Of a stretch of DNA of 64,000 nt, positions 42,304 to 51,237 are shown piece by piece. The position numbers and the translations under genes were made by a program. This stretch comes from Spirochaetia bacterium (lineage in GTDB: Bacteria > Spirochaetota > UBA4802 > UBA5550): NCBI GenBank assembly GCA_009885955.1, contig VFJS01000033.1, positions 28,765 to 92,764 of the forward strand, written 5' to 3'. How positions within the stretch are numbered: the stretch's first letter is position 1; every line of letters starts with the position of its first letter. The notes under the pieces were generated by a model. That model did not search any database. It was not told the origin of the DNA and saw only the letters and a program-made list of their open reading frames with translations.

Positions 42304-44619
42304 ATGAAGCAAATATTTTTTATTCTGTTTATCACAATACTTTTATCCTGCGGTGGAAAAATGGCAGGGCAGGTACAGGGGGATAAGTCCGTGCCGTCCG
42401 GAAATAAAGGGAAAGATTATTCCAATATTGAAGGCGCTTCGGGAATGAGTGATTTTTCCGCAATGGATTCTAAAGCTGCTTCAACGGCAAAAGAATCATC
42501 CAAGAAAAAGGAGAGCCCGTCAAAAAGCAAGCAGGAACCGGGAGGCATGGAGAAACAGAAATCCGAGGCGCTGTATATGTCGGCTGATGACTCCAATTCC
42601 ACCGCATCACCGGTCATCGCCAGGAAAATGATCAACAGCGGCAGATATGTACAGCCCGATATCATACGGACCTACGAATTCCTGAATTATTTCACATTTG
42701 ACTATGCCCAACCAAAAGAGGGGGGCCTGGCTGTTATCCCGCAACTACGGCTGGATACCGGTAAAAAGGATGAATATTCACTTCAGATCGCCCTGAGAAG
42801 CAAAAACAAAACACTGAAAGAAATGCAGCCTTTCAGCATCACATTCCTCCTTGACAATTCAGGATCCATGACTGGAGATCCTCTTGCCCTGGCAAAAGAG
42901 ACCATTATCCAGTTTGTGAAACGGTTAAGGCCCGGTGATATGATTTCCCTGGTTTCAATAAACAGGGAACCGTCAGTACTCCTGAATGCGCATGTTATAG
43001 GGGCAGGCAGCGTAAAAACCGTATCAGATCTGATGAAGGGTATCCATGCCGATGATATTACAAACCTGGAGAAAGGGATTGCTGCCGCCTATGAACTTGC
43101 AGGAAAAAATTACAGTTCAGAAAAGCTGAACCGCGTGGTTCTCCTCAGCGACGGCGCTGCCAACAGCGGGAAAACCGCCATTGAGACCATCGCAAAACAT
43201 TCAGCGGATGCCGACCGCCAGGGCATATATCTTGCCGGAATCGGTTTTGGCGAAGGATTTAATGACAGCCTCATGAACGTTTTTACCGACAAGGGGCGCG
43301 GAGCGTATCTCTTTATCGATTCCAATGCTGAGATCACCCGCGTGATGCAGGAGAATAATTTCATATCATACTTCGACCTGGCCCTCAAGGATGTACGGCT
43401 GAAGATGACCATGCCTGCAGGTTGGCAGATAGTAAAATTTCACGGTGAGCAGATATCTTCAAAGAAGGAAGATGTGACACCGCAGTACCTTGCCCCCAAC
43501 GACCAGATGATCTACCAGTTAAAGCTCAGGCTCACCGGCGATTTCAGCGCCCACGTAAATGATGCCTTTGAGTTTGAAGCTGAATATGAACCCATCGGCG
43601 GAAAAAAGGGGATTTCAAAGATGAAGGCATCAGTTTCAGCCATGTTTATTTCACAGCCCCAGATACTGAAGGGCGATGCCATCGTGAAATATGCCGAGTT
43701 CCTTAAAGAAATAAAGTTTCCTCCCGATGCAAACAGGGAAGCAAATGTAAAGTCCTGTGAAAATGCCGTCGCCTATATTTCGGAAATTAATACAATCATA
43801 AAGGATAAAGAGATCACCGATATTCTGGGCCTTCTGACCATGTACAAGAGCACAATTCAATGGGGGGAAAATATTTCTGCAGAGGATAAAAACAGCGATA
43901 CCATTCCGGCTGCACTGGGGATAAGTCCCAACATGCTGGTTAAAATTGAGGTCGAGGGGAAACATACCGATAAGGCAATCAAAGTCCTGGGTAGATTGCT
44001 CAAATCGAAAAAGCTTGTTCCCATGGAAGGCTATAAATTTCTTGTCCTCAGCAACGGACCGGCGGGGAATCCGCATCCTTCAGGGAGCGGTCAGCTCGAC
44101 TCTGGAATGTATAATGCCCCTGTACCGGAATTCATGGGCAGGATTCCGTCAAAAAAAGGGCCGCGGAAGGTTTTTGACCTCTACCAGGTGAAGCTCACGC
44201 TGAAAGCGCCGGCCAATGCAAAGAGTTTTTCCTTTGACTTCAACTACTTTTCAGCCGAGTATCCGGGATTTGTGAAAAAGAATTTTAATGATACCTTTTA
44301 TGCCCTCATCCAGGCGCAGTCGACAAATGGAGGGAGGCTTACCAATATCTCCTTTGATCCGAATAACAGGCCCATCGAGGTTGACAACAATTATTTCGAG
44401 AATGAATTCCACCCGATACCCAATACCGGAACCGGGTTTGACAGGCACGGGTCAACCGGATGGCTGAGAACGAGCTGGCCCATCAGGGGAGACGAGAATT
44501 TCACCATAACTTTTTCTATACATGACGAGGGTGATGCAGTATATGACTCACTTGCAATTATCGACAATTTTAAATTTCATGAATATGAAGCAACGGGAAC
44601 AACGGATCCCTTGAATTGA
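42304..44619 (+). CDS. VWA-domain lipoprotein (YfbK-like) with choice-of-anchor-L-like C-terminus
   Basis: The 771-residue lipoprotein has the lipobox 'ITILLSCGG' (C16) and a low-complexity linker to about residue 100. The YfbK-type N-domain 'MINSGRYVQPDIIRTYEFLN' (about 109-128) with YFTFDY follows, then a VWA domain (about 176-370) whose MIDAS loop is 'FLLDNSGSMTGD' (D184). After a middle region of about 230 residues, the C-terminal 150 residues ('FSFDFNYFSAEYPGFVKKNF', 'NDTFYALIQA', 'YDSLAIIDNFKF') match the choice-of-anchor L pattern. It probably acts as a cell-surface or periplasmic adhesion or sensing protein. Confidence 0.82.
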   Translation: MKQIFFILFITILLSCGGKMAGQVQGDKSVPSGNKGKDYSNIEGASGMSDFSAMDSKAASTAKESSKKKESPSKSKQEPGGMEKQKSEALYMSADDSNSTASPVIARKMINSGRYVQPDIIRTYEFLNYFTFDYAQPKEGGLAVIPQLRLDTGKKDEYSLQIALRSKNKTLKEMQPFSITFLLDNSGSMTGDPLALAKETIIQFVKRLRPGDMISLVSINREPSVLLNAHVIGAGSVKTVSDLMKGIHADDITNLEKGIAAAYELAGKNYSSEKLNRVVLLSDGAANSGKTAIETIAKHSADADRQGIYLAGIGFGEGFNDSLMNVFTDKGRGAYLFIDSNAEITRVMQENNFISYFDLALKDVRLKMTMPAGWQIVKFHGEQISSKKEDVTPQYLAPNDQMIYQLKLRLTGDFSAHVNDAFEFEAEYEPIGGKKGISKMKASVSAMFISQPQILKGDAIVKYAEFLKEIKFPPDANREANVKSCENAVAYISEINTIIKDKEITDILGLLTMYKSTIQWGENISAEDKNSDTIPAALGISPNMLVKIEVEGKHTDKAIKVLGRLLKSKKLVPMEGYKFLVLSNGPAGNPHPSGSGQLDSGMYNAPVPEFMGRIPSKKGPRKVFDLYQVKLTLKAPANAKSFSFDFNYFSAEYPGFVKKNFNDTFYALIQAQSTNGGRLTNISFDPNNRPIEVDNNYFENEFHPIPNTGTGFDRHGSTGWLRTSWPIRGDENFTITFSIHDEGDAVYDSLAIIDNFKFHEYEATGTTDPLN

Positions 44620-44657
44620 TCGCATGGCATCGGGAAGGATTGAACTTTGGAGCCATT

Positions 44658-44855
44658 TTACTCACCGATTATTTCTTTCACCCTTCCGATGCTGCCGTTT
44701 TCAAGCTGCACCTTGATTCCGTGGGGATGATGTTGGGAGTTTGTTAAAATAGCCTGCACTCTCCCCTGCGTCAGCTTTCCCGATGCCTGATCTTTTTTCA
44801 AGACGATTGATACGCGTATTCCTGTTTTAATATCTGACCTGGATTTACCGTCCAT
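44658..44855 (-). CDS. YwbE-family protein (DUF2196)
   Basis: The ATG at 44855 follows GAGGAG and gives 65 residues. 'SDIKTGIRVSIVLKKDQASG' and 'KLTQGRVQAILTNSQHHPHG', then IKVQLENGSIGRVKEI, match the short YwbE family, of unknown function. It overlaps the 3' end of the RNase HI gene by 11 bp and is probably cotranscribed. Confidence 0.85.
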   Translation of the reverse strand: MDGKSRSDIKTGIRVSIVLKKDQASGKLTQGRVQAILTNSQHHPHGIKVQLENGSIGRVKEIIGE

Positions 44856-45342
44856 TATTTTTTTTCTCCTCAACAAGGGATTTTACCGCAGCCCTGACAA
44901 TTTTTCTGGCAAGCATGTCAGCTGTGCGGTTTAAATTATTTTTTTTATCTATATTGCTATGTGCTTCCACTTTGATAAATCTGATATTCAGTTTTTCAAT
45001 ATAATCAATGAGAATACTAACAAGATCTCTATTCCCGATGTCAGTCCCTTTTTTTGTGACAAAACCCGATGATTTAAGTTTATCTTTTCTCTCCTTCAAC
45101 CGCGCCAGGTACTGGCTGTCGGTAAAAATTCTTATTTCTGTATCAGGCGAATAATTTTTAACGGTATATTGGATGGATTTAATCGCTGATAATAACTCCA
45201 TCCTGTTATGGGTAGTATTGAATTCTGTTCCATTAATAATTGCCCTGTTTTCGCCATGGCAGATTATTGCTGCCCATGCGCCGGCTTTATGCTGGTGATT
45301 GGAACTTCCGTCCGTATAGATCTCAACAATCCTGTTTTCCAG
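44845..45342 (-). CDS. rnhA: RNase HI, probably starting at CUG
   Basis: It degrades RNA in RNA-DNA hybrids. From the ATG at 45201 only 118 residues would be made, without the first strands. The same frame runs on upstream to 45342 and encodes 'IVEIYTDGSSNHQHKAGAWA' and 'NTTHNRMELLSAI', the first two catalytic acidic residues of the family. An in-frame TAA at about 45355 limits the extension. The only likely start in between is CTG 45342, 8 nt after AAAGGA. The full protein has 165 residues with TDGS, RMEL, TDSQY, EAHSN and NRTADMLAR all present. Confidence 0.85.
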   Translation of the reverse strand: MENRIVEIYTDGSSNHQHKAGAWAAIICHGENRAIINGTEFNTTHNRMELLSAIKSIQYTVKNYSPDTEIRIFTDSQYLARLKERKDKLKSSGFVTKKGTDIGNRDLVSILIDYIEKLNIRFIKVEAHSNIDKKNNLNRTADMLARKIVRAAVKSLVEEKKNNGR

Positions 45343-45724
45343 AAATTTTTTCCTTTAAAATCTTCTCATATTTGAAATGTAATGACAGTTTTTTAATACA
45401 ATAAAACTGATTCCCGGCATGGTCCATTTTGTCAAGCCCATCTTTTTTGCCGGTACCTGTTTTGCAGTAAATCCATGCAGGGAATCAATCCGGCCCAATG
45501 TTCAGATGATAAAGTCAGGAATGAATAGATTAAAGGTGGGAGGCAGGTCACTTTTCATAATAAAAAATTGCTTGCGCAAAATATACCGCTGATTAATCTG
45601 TTTACTGTCTGAAACAATTCTGTTTTACCTGTTGTCCTTTTTAACCGGTTTATAAAAAACCGTAAAAAATAATTGAAACAGGCCGGAATTATCAATAAGT
45701 GATTATCAAAAAGGGGTAACAGTC
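45343..45724. other. Gene-free stretch between divergent genes
   Basis: The 380 bp separate the divergent RNase HI and NTF2-like genes and presumably hold both promoters. I see no gene, repeat or strong hairpin. Confidence 0.4.
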
Positions 45725-46201
45725 ATGAAAGTTAATATTTTTTTTGCGTTGATGGTTATGTTTATGCTGGGTCCGGTTTCCGGAAGAATAGCCGGAGCTG
45801 AGGGGAAAACTTCCGGTACTGCTGTATTCAGTGAATCCGAAGCTCTGAGCACTGTGCAGGAATGGGCATCTCTTGTCGGCCAGGCAGACACAGCTGCGCT
45901 TGAGAAACTGCTGCATAATACATACATTCATATCCATGGAACAGCGCTCGTTGAATCAAAGGCCCAGTTTCTTGAAGCATTTAAAAATGGTACAAGAAAA
46001 TATGACCCCATCAGGATAGAAGAGGTGAATGTCCGTCTCTTCGGAACTTCTGCAATAGTGACGGGGAAATTCAACCTGAAGGTTTTAGCCCGCGGGAAGA
46101 CTCTTGAAGGCGTAAACAGGTTTGGAATAGTTCTGGTGAAGACAGATAAGGGTCAGCAGGTGGTGTCTTTCCAGGCTACGGCGATTCCGAAACAGAAATA
46201 A
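45725..46201 (+). CDS. Exported NTF2-like (DUF4440/SnoaL-type) protein
   Basis: The 158-residue protein has a signal peptide ending near 'GRIAGAEG'. The rest is a cone-shaped NTF2-like fold: the helix 'EALSTVQEWASLVGQADTAA', the strand pair 'LHNTYIHIHGTALVESKAQF', 'IEEVNVRLFGTSAIVTGKFN' and 'RFGIVLVKTDKGQQVVSFQA'. Such domains bind or turn over small molecules; the ligand is unknown. Confidence 0.75.
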   Translation: MKVNIFFALMVMFMLGPVSGRIAGAEGKTSGTAVFSESEALSTVQEWASLVGQADTAALEKLLHNTYIHIHGTALVESKAQFLEAFKNGTRKYDPIRIEEVNVRLFGTSAIVTGKFNLKVLARGKTLEGVNRFGIVLVKTDKGQQVVSFQATAIPKQK

Positions 46202-46287
46202 TTATCCGACGGTTTTCATACTCCCGGGGCCTGGAGTCATGGGTCCATAATTGTAATACATAAGAACTGTCTGCGGAAACCAGCGCT

Positions 46288-46361
46288 GCCAGGCAATGCG
46301 TTAGGATTAAATACCTGTATCTCTGTAACAGGTATGTTCCTGCGATTGCCTTCGGCCTGGC
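46288..46361. other. Nested stem-loop region in gene-free DNA
   Basis: GCCAGGC (46288-46294) pairs with GCCTGGC (46355-46361) and encloses ATACCTGT (46311-46318) pairing with ACAGGTAT (46328-46335). AGGCAAT and ATTGCCT offer a competing pairing. It is the only structured part of the 465-bp gap 46202-46666. It could be part of a small RNA or a decayed repeat. Confidence 0.35.
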
Positions 46362-46666
46362 TAACAGGGAATATATGACATTTTCAACCGGTACAGGCTA
46401 TGCCTTTTAATGGTAAATTTCTTCATCTCAGGCCAGCCTTTCAGTCTCATCTGTTTACAACTCCCTTATTATCGTATTGAAAAGATGGCCTTCAGGCTAC
46501 ATCATTTGTCCCACCGGGTTTGTCGGCAATGGCCCGGATGTATTACATCCACCATAAAAAATATCCCTTATTTTACATGAAAAAGCATCATAAAAATTTG
46601 AAAATATCATGAAAAACAGATATCTTTAAATTAACAAGGAGCACTTGATTTATGGAGGTGATTATT

Positions 46667-46861
46667 ATGATAAGCCATAAAGAATCAATGGGAAGAGTTC
46701 TGGAACTTGTCATGTTTGACAGGAATATAGAATTTGCTGATGAAAGGGATTACATAAGAAGGGCTGGTGATCGGGGAGTCAGAAAAATTAAACTACCCAA
46801 GGGTATAAAAGAAGACAGGCGCTTTGCAGCCAGAAGAATGACCGATAAAGTATTACACTAG
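46667..46861 (+). CDS. Small basic protein of unknown function
   Basis: The ATG at 46667 follows GGAGGTG at ideal spacing and gives 64 residues; an ATG five codons upstream overlaps that ribosome site. The sequence 'VLELVMFDRNIEFADERDYI' followed by an Arg/Lys-rich end (RRAGDRGVRKIKLPKG) has no family that I recognise. The strong ribosome site supports translation. Confidence 0.6.
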   Translation: MISHKESMGRVLELVMFDRNIEFADERDYIRRAGDRGVRKIKLPKGIKEDRRFAARRMTDKVLH

Positions 46862-47268
46862 TACTTTTTTAATAAAATACGGGCTTCATTGAAGAATACA
46901 ATCGTCAGTAAATTTAATTACCGGCGCCATACGTTTTTTAATTTGTCATAAAATTATTGTTTATAATATGCTATCTGTTTCATAAATCCGGGTTTTACGA
47001 AATGCTTACTGATTTTTTTCCATATCCGGGATCAGTATTTTTCATTTACTTGGGGAAATTTCTGTATGATGAAACGTATATTTTAAACAGAAAGTCGTAC
47101 ACCGCTATTATTCATAAAGGATAATCCTCCCTTTTTTATTGAAAAATGGCTTGCCTAAAAATAATGTCTGATATACATACGATTTGAAATCAGCCATCAA
47201 CCGTTCTGTACAAAACAGAATGAAAATGCTGTTAGACTATTATCCCAACCAAAATCAGGAATTTATTT
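46862..47268. other. Gene-free stretch before the DUF362 gene
   Basis: The 407 bp are AT-rich with no convincing gene, repeat or terminator. Confidence 0.4.
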
Positions 47269-48588
47269 ATGAAAAAAAATCTGGTTTCTATTGTAAGGTA
47301 TGAAAAGCCTCTTGAATCGGTCAGAAAGGCCGTGGATTTATGCAACGGATTGAGCCATCTCCCGTCAAAAGCAAGAGTTTTTATAAAACCGAATATCGTC
47401 TGGTGGACAACAGAGGCGGTTTTCCCCAAATGGGGGGTAATAACCACATCCCGGGTAATGGAGGATATGGTGGTCATCCTCAAGGAACATGGCATTGATG
47501 ATATTGTCATCGGGGAGGGAATGGTAATAGAACCTAAGGATAAGGATACTCCCGCCCACGCATTTGAAAGCCTTGGCTACAATGTCCTTAAAAAACGATA
47601 CGGGATAAAATGCTATAATATACACGAACGGCCATTTAAAAAAGTGGACATTGGTTCAGGCTATGAGCTTAAATTCAATACTGATATTTATGAGTCTGAT
47701 TTTCTGGTAAATATTCCCGTACTCAAGACTCATGCCCAGGCGGTGGTCAGCCTTGGGATTAAAAATATCAAGGGCCTGATTGACATTGAATCTCGAAAAA
47801 AATGTCACAGCACAGACCCTAAAATGAACCTCCATCAATACATATCAAAATTTTTAAAACAGGTTCCGCCATCTTTTACAATAATCGATGGATTGTTTAC
47901 AAACGAATTTGGTCCCAGCTTTAATGGTAATTTAAGAAGGAGCAATATTCTCATAGCATCAGACGATGTCCTGTCGGCTGATATGGTTGGCGCAAGAATT
48001 CTAGGCCATGAACCTTCTCAAGTGCCTCATCTTGTGCACGTAGCTCAAGACTATAACCGGGCGATAGATCTTTCAGATGTGGAAATTGCAGGCGAAGAAA
48101 TTCAAAATGTAATCAACTTTCATGGGTTTGCCCATCCGTACGATAAAGACAAAAAAATGTTTAAGGCATTATCAGATCGGGGAGTCGAAGGTTTGACATT
48201 GACTGATGTTGATCTTAGTTTATGCACATATTGTGCTGGCCTGTATTCAAGGCTGATTGTTTCCCTATTTGTATCATGGCAGGGGAAATCCTGGGGCGAT
48301 GTAGAGTTGATTACAGGGAAAGTCCAGCAACCTGCACCGGGTAAAAAGAAAACTATTCTATTTGGAAAATGTATCTATGAAGCACACAAGAATAATCCTG
48401 ATATTCAGGAGATGATACCGGTAAAAGGATGCCCTGCTTCGCTGGAAAGCATTCGTAATGCCTTTACCCAGGCTGGCATCGAATTGAGTCCAATATTAGA
48501 AAATCTGCCTGCCATGCTGGGATTTTTTATGAGCAGGTACAGGGACAAGCCTGAATTTAATGATTCATTTTATACAATTCAAGAGTAA
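47269..48588 (+). CDS. DUF362-domain protein
   Basis: The 439-residue protein has the DUF362 pattern 'ARVFIKPNIVWWTTEAVFPK', 'GVITTSRVMEDMVVILKEHG', 'FLVNIPVLKTHAQAVVSLGI' and KNIKGLIDIESRKKCH (about 35-185). Cysteines in 'SLCTYCAGLYSRL' and 'VKGCPASL' near the C-terminus could bind a cluster or metal, as DUF362 proteins are often associated with ferredoxin domains. No ferredoxin domain is fused here. The function is unknown. Confidence 0.8.
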   Translation: MKKNLVSIVRYEKPLESVRKAVDLCNGLSHLPSKARVFIKPNIVWWTTEAVFPKWGVITTSRVMEDMVVILKEHGIDDIVIGEGMVIEPKDKDTPAHAFESLGYNVLKKRYGIKCYNIHERPFKKVDIGSGYELKFNTDIYESDFLVNIPVLKTHAQAVVSLGIKNIKGLIDIESRKKCHSTDPKMNLHQYISKFLKQVPPSFTIIDGLFTNEFGPSFNGNLRRSNILIASDDVLSADMVGARILGHEPSQVPHLVHVAQDYNRAIDLSDVEIAGEEIQNVINFHGFAHPYDKDKKMFKALSDRGVEGLTLTDVDLSLCTYCAGLYSRLIVSLFVSWQGKSWGDVELITGKVQQPAPGKKKTILFGKCIYEAHKNNPDIQEMIPVKGCPASLESIRNAFTQAGIELSPILENLPAMLGFFMSRYRDKPEFNDSFYTIQE

Positions 48589-48761
48589 AAACATGTATCT
48601 TATTTTCATGGTAATGATGATTTCTGTAGTATTATAAAAGGAAAGTATAAATTTGCAAGAGGCAGGTTATATAAAATTTTAAAACAGGCACCGGGCATCA
48701 TTATTCTGATAAAGATAATGATGCAGGAAAATCCTGTAAATACATTTACCGAGGTGTTAAA

Positions 48762-49004
48762 ATGTCAGTACGAAACATGAACGGAGATCCATCCATCTGG
48801 GAAACCCTTGGATGGGCGGATTTGAGCAGTCAGGAGAAGGAAATGTGGACAGCACTGGGCTGGTCTCAGCAGGTCTGGGATACCCAGGAAAATGTACCAG
48901 CCACGGCTGCCATGGAGTGGAAGAACCTGAATGACAGCCAGCAAAGCGCAGCCGAGGCTCTCGGATTCACCAAAGAACTCTGGGACGGATACGAAGATCA
49001 GTAA
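48762..49004 (+). CDS. Tryptophan-rich repeat miniprotein
   Basis: The ATG follows GAGGTG and gives 80 residues. Two imperfect repeats are visible, 'WETLGWADLSSQEKEMWTAL' with GWSQQVWD, and 'WKNLNDSQQSAAEALGFTKE' with LWD. The pattern is W-x2-L...LS-x2-(Q/E)...A-LG(W/F)-x4-WD. It is acidic with six tryptophans and probably all-helical. I know similar motifs mainly from eukaryotic repeat proteins; no function is known to me. Confidence 0.7.
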   Translation: MSVRNMNGDPSIWETLGWADLSSQEKEMWTALGWSQQVWDTQENVPATAAMEWKNLNDSQQSAAEALGFTKELWDGYEDQ

Positions 49005-49081
49005 ATGGCAACACAGTCCGGTTTTGCACTGATGCCGGACAGGATACACTATCGCAATGACAGAAATAAAAAAGAGGGGAA

Positions 49082-49429
49082 ATGAATATCGCTGTAATTA
49101 GTATTATATGTATAGCGGCACTTTTACATATTGGATTTCTTGCGATCGAGATGTTCCTGTGGGACAAGCCGGCCGGGCGCGGCATATTTCATACTACTCC
49201 CGAATTTGCCGCCCAGTCTAAAACTCTTGCGGCAAATCAGGGACTGTATAACGGCTTTCTCGCAGCCGGACTGATCTGGGGGCTGTTTGCCGGTGATCCT
49301 GTGAGGATTTTCTTTTTAAGTTGCGTGGTCATCGCAGGCACCTTCGGCGCATTCACGGTTAGTAAAAGGATATTTTTCATCCAGGCATTGCCGGCTTTAA
49401 TCGGGCTGGTTCTTATTTTGGCAGGATAG
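49082..49429 (+). CDS. DUF1304-family membrane protein
   Basis: The 115-residue protein has four membrane helices and the family hallmarks 'LLHIGFLAIEMFLWDKPAG', 'AQSKTLAANQGLYNGFLAAG' and 'GTFGAFTVSKRIFFIQALPA'. The function of the family is unknown. The ATG overlaps a good GAGGGGA ribosome site. Confidence 0.88.
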   Translation: MNIAVISIICIAALLHIGFLAIEMFLWDKPAGRGIFHTTPEFAAQSKTLAANQGLYNGFLAAGLIWGLFAGDPVRIFFLSCVVIAGTFGAFTVSKRIFFIQALPALIGLVLILAG

Positions 49430-49741
49430 CCTTTCAGGGGAAAATTATAATCCTTCTTGTTATCATGGTATCCTGTATATTCCTCTAAAACTTCAATCCG
49501 GCTGCATTTCATGCTTCTGTACGGAAATCTCTTTCAGGATTAAAATTATTCCCATTGATTGGTAAATCCCTTGACAAAAAGATTAATTGATGTATAGAGT
49601 AATAGATTAACATTTTTTATAAATCCTTTTTTGTTTTTCAGCGGCTCTTTTTCAGTCAGAAGGTTGGCATTGGAGTAAATTTTAATATTGAATATTATAT
49701 TATTTTGCTTATAAAAAATAAAAAAAAAGGGGGAGTAAAAA
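49430..49741. other. Gene-free stretch before the TRAP transporter operon
   Basis: The 312 bp presumably hold the promoter of the TAXI-TRAP operon. CTTGACAAAAAGATTAATTG near 49570 contains a possible -35, but no clear -10 is assigned. Confidence 0.35.
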
Positions 49742-50755
49742 ATGGGATTTAAACAAACTTCTTATCCGGATTCAGCCATGAATCGCCGGGATTTTTTGAA
49801 AGTATCTGCGGCCATTGGCGGAACTTTGATCCTGGGAGGCGCTTTAAATCTATCATGCAAAAAGGATAAAAAACGGATATCCGTAGTGACAGGGGGGATG
49901 GGCGGAGTCTACTTTGTCCTCGGCGGGGGAATAGCAAGCGTATTGACCAAGTATGCAGGGGTTGAGGCAACGGCCGAGGTCACCGCAGCTTCCGTTGATA
50001 ACTGCAAGCTCATGGCAGCCAAAAAGGCGGACATCGGATTCGTAATGGGCGATGTGGGATACGATGCATTCAAGGGAAAGGGAAATTTTAAGGAACCCCT
50101 TCCGCTCAGGACGCTCTGCGTACTATATCCTAACATGATGCATGTGGTTACGGCAGAAGGTAATGGGATCAGGAAAGTTTCAGACCTCAGGGGGAAGCGG
50201 ATTTCCACCGGCGCCCCGGGAAGCGGCACTGAAGTTAAAGCTCTCAGGGTTCTCCAATCAGCCGGAATCAATACCGACAGCGAAATTAAAAAAGACCGCC
50301 TTGGAGCCTCAGAATCGGCAGGGGCGTTAAAGGACGGGAAGATCGACGCCTATTTCTGGGACGGGGGCGTTCCCACTGCTTCGGTCCTGGACCTGGCCTC
50401 ATCGCCGGGCATCAAAATATCTTTGCTCTCTCATGATGACCTTATTCCTGCAATGGTTGAAAAGTTCGGCCCGGTCTATTACAAGTCTGTAATTCCTAAA
50501 AAGGCCTACACCGGAATCACCTACGATACCGGCGTTGCCGCAGTGGCAAACCTCCTCATGTGCCATGCCGACATGGATGAGGACATGGGATACAGGATGA
50601 TGAAGGCGATTTTTGAACACCTGGACGATCTCGTGGCTATCCATAAAGAGGCAAAAAGCATCAGCCTCGAAACTGCCTCCTCGAGCAAAGCAGTTCCGTA
50701 CCACAAGGGCGCGCAGAGGTTTTTTAAAGAAAAGGGGATAACAGTTCAGGTATAA
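49742..50755 (+). CDS. TAXI-family TRAP transporter solute receptor
   Basis: The 337-residue protein starts with a Tat-like signal, 'NRRDFLKVSAAIGGTLILGG' followed by ALNLSC, a possible lipobox. The mature part shows 'ISVVTGGMGGVYFVLGGGIA' of TAXI proteins, 'GKRISTGAPGSGTEVKALRV' and 'DGKIDAYFWDGGVPTASVLD'. It binds an organic acid or amino acid outside the membrane and delivers it to the permease encoded two genes downstream. The substrate is unknown. Confidence 0.9.
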   Translation: MGFKQTSYPDSAMNRRDFLKVSAAIGGTLILGGALNLSCKKDKKRISVVTGGMGGVYFVLGGGIASVLTKYAGVEATAEVTAASVDNCKLMAAKKADIGFVMGDVGYDAFKGKGNFKEPLPLRTLCVLYPNMMHVVTAEGNGIRKVSDLRGKRISTGAPGSGTEVKALRVLQSAGINTDSEIKKDRLGASESAGALKDGKIDAYFWDGGVPTASVLDLASSPGIKISLLSHDDLIPAMVEKFGPVYYKSVIPKKAYTGITYDTGVAAVANLLMCHADMDEDMGYRMMKAIFEHLDDLVAIHKEAKSISLETASSSKAVPYHKGAQRFFKEKGITVQV

Positions 50756-51237
50756 TGATTTTTTCCCCCCGGTTGAGGATTCGTATGTTATTGTCATGCA
50801 TCACACTGACACTGATGCTGGCAGGCATCATCTATGTTTCCACGGGTAAGGTTCTGCTGCTGTCAGTCGGCAGGACCGGGCCCCGTCTGCCGGTGAAAAG
50901 AGGGGATATAATCAGCCTCCGGTATATCCAGTCAATGTATGGCGTTCCGGTGGAGGAAAAAATGAGAGTGGAGAATGGATACCTTGTTCTTTTTGAGGTG
51001 ATATCTTCAGGCGCTGCGCTTGAATACCTGGGGATAGATAAACACGGCATGGACAACATCTACAGGGTATTACAGGGGTTTTCAATTCCAGGAAACAGTG
51101 TTGGAAACCATATTCTCGTACTGGCAGACCGGGAAATACCCCTTCTTGCTATTGACGGGAGGGATACGTCAGTATCAATCGGGCTTACCATGATGAACAG
51201 GCTGGAATATTATCTGGGGAAAAGATATGAAAAATGA
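50755..51237 (+). CDS. DUF1850 protein linked to the TAXI-TRAP transporter
   Basis: The 160-residue protein has an N-terminal membrane helix (about 10-28) and a periplasmic domain with 'GDIISLRYIQSMYGVPVEEK' and 'MRVENGYLVLFEVISSGAAL', the DUF1850 pattern (HSxxxxPVxE-type strand). DUF1850 genes are regularly found next to TAXI-type fused permeases. It overlaps the receptor gene by 1 bp and the permease gene by 11 bp, so all three are coupled. Confidence 0.85.
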   Translation: MIFSPRLRIRMLLSCITLTLMLAGIIYVSTGKVLLLSVGRTGPRLPVKRGDIISLRYIQSMYGVPVEEKMRVENGYLVLFEVISSGAALEYLGIDKHGMDNIYRVLQGFSIPGNSVGNHILVLADREIPLLAIDGRDTSVSIGLTMMNRLEYYLGKRYEK

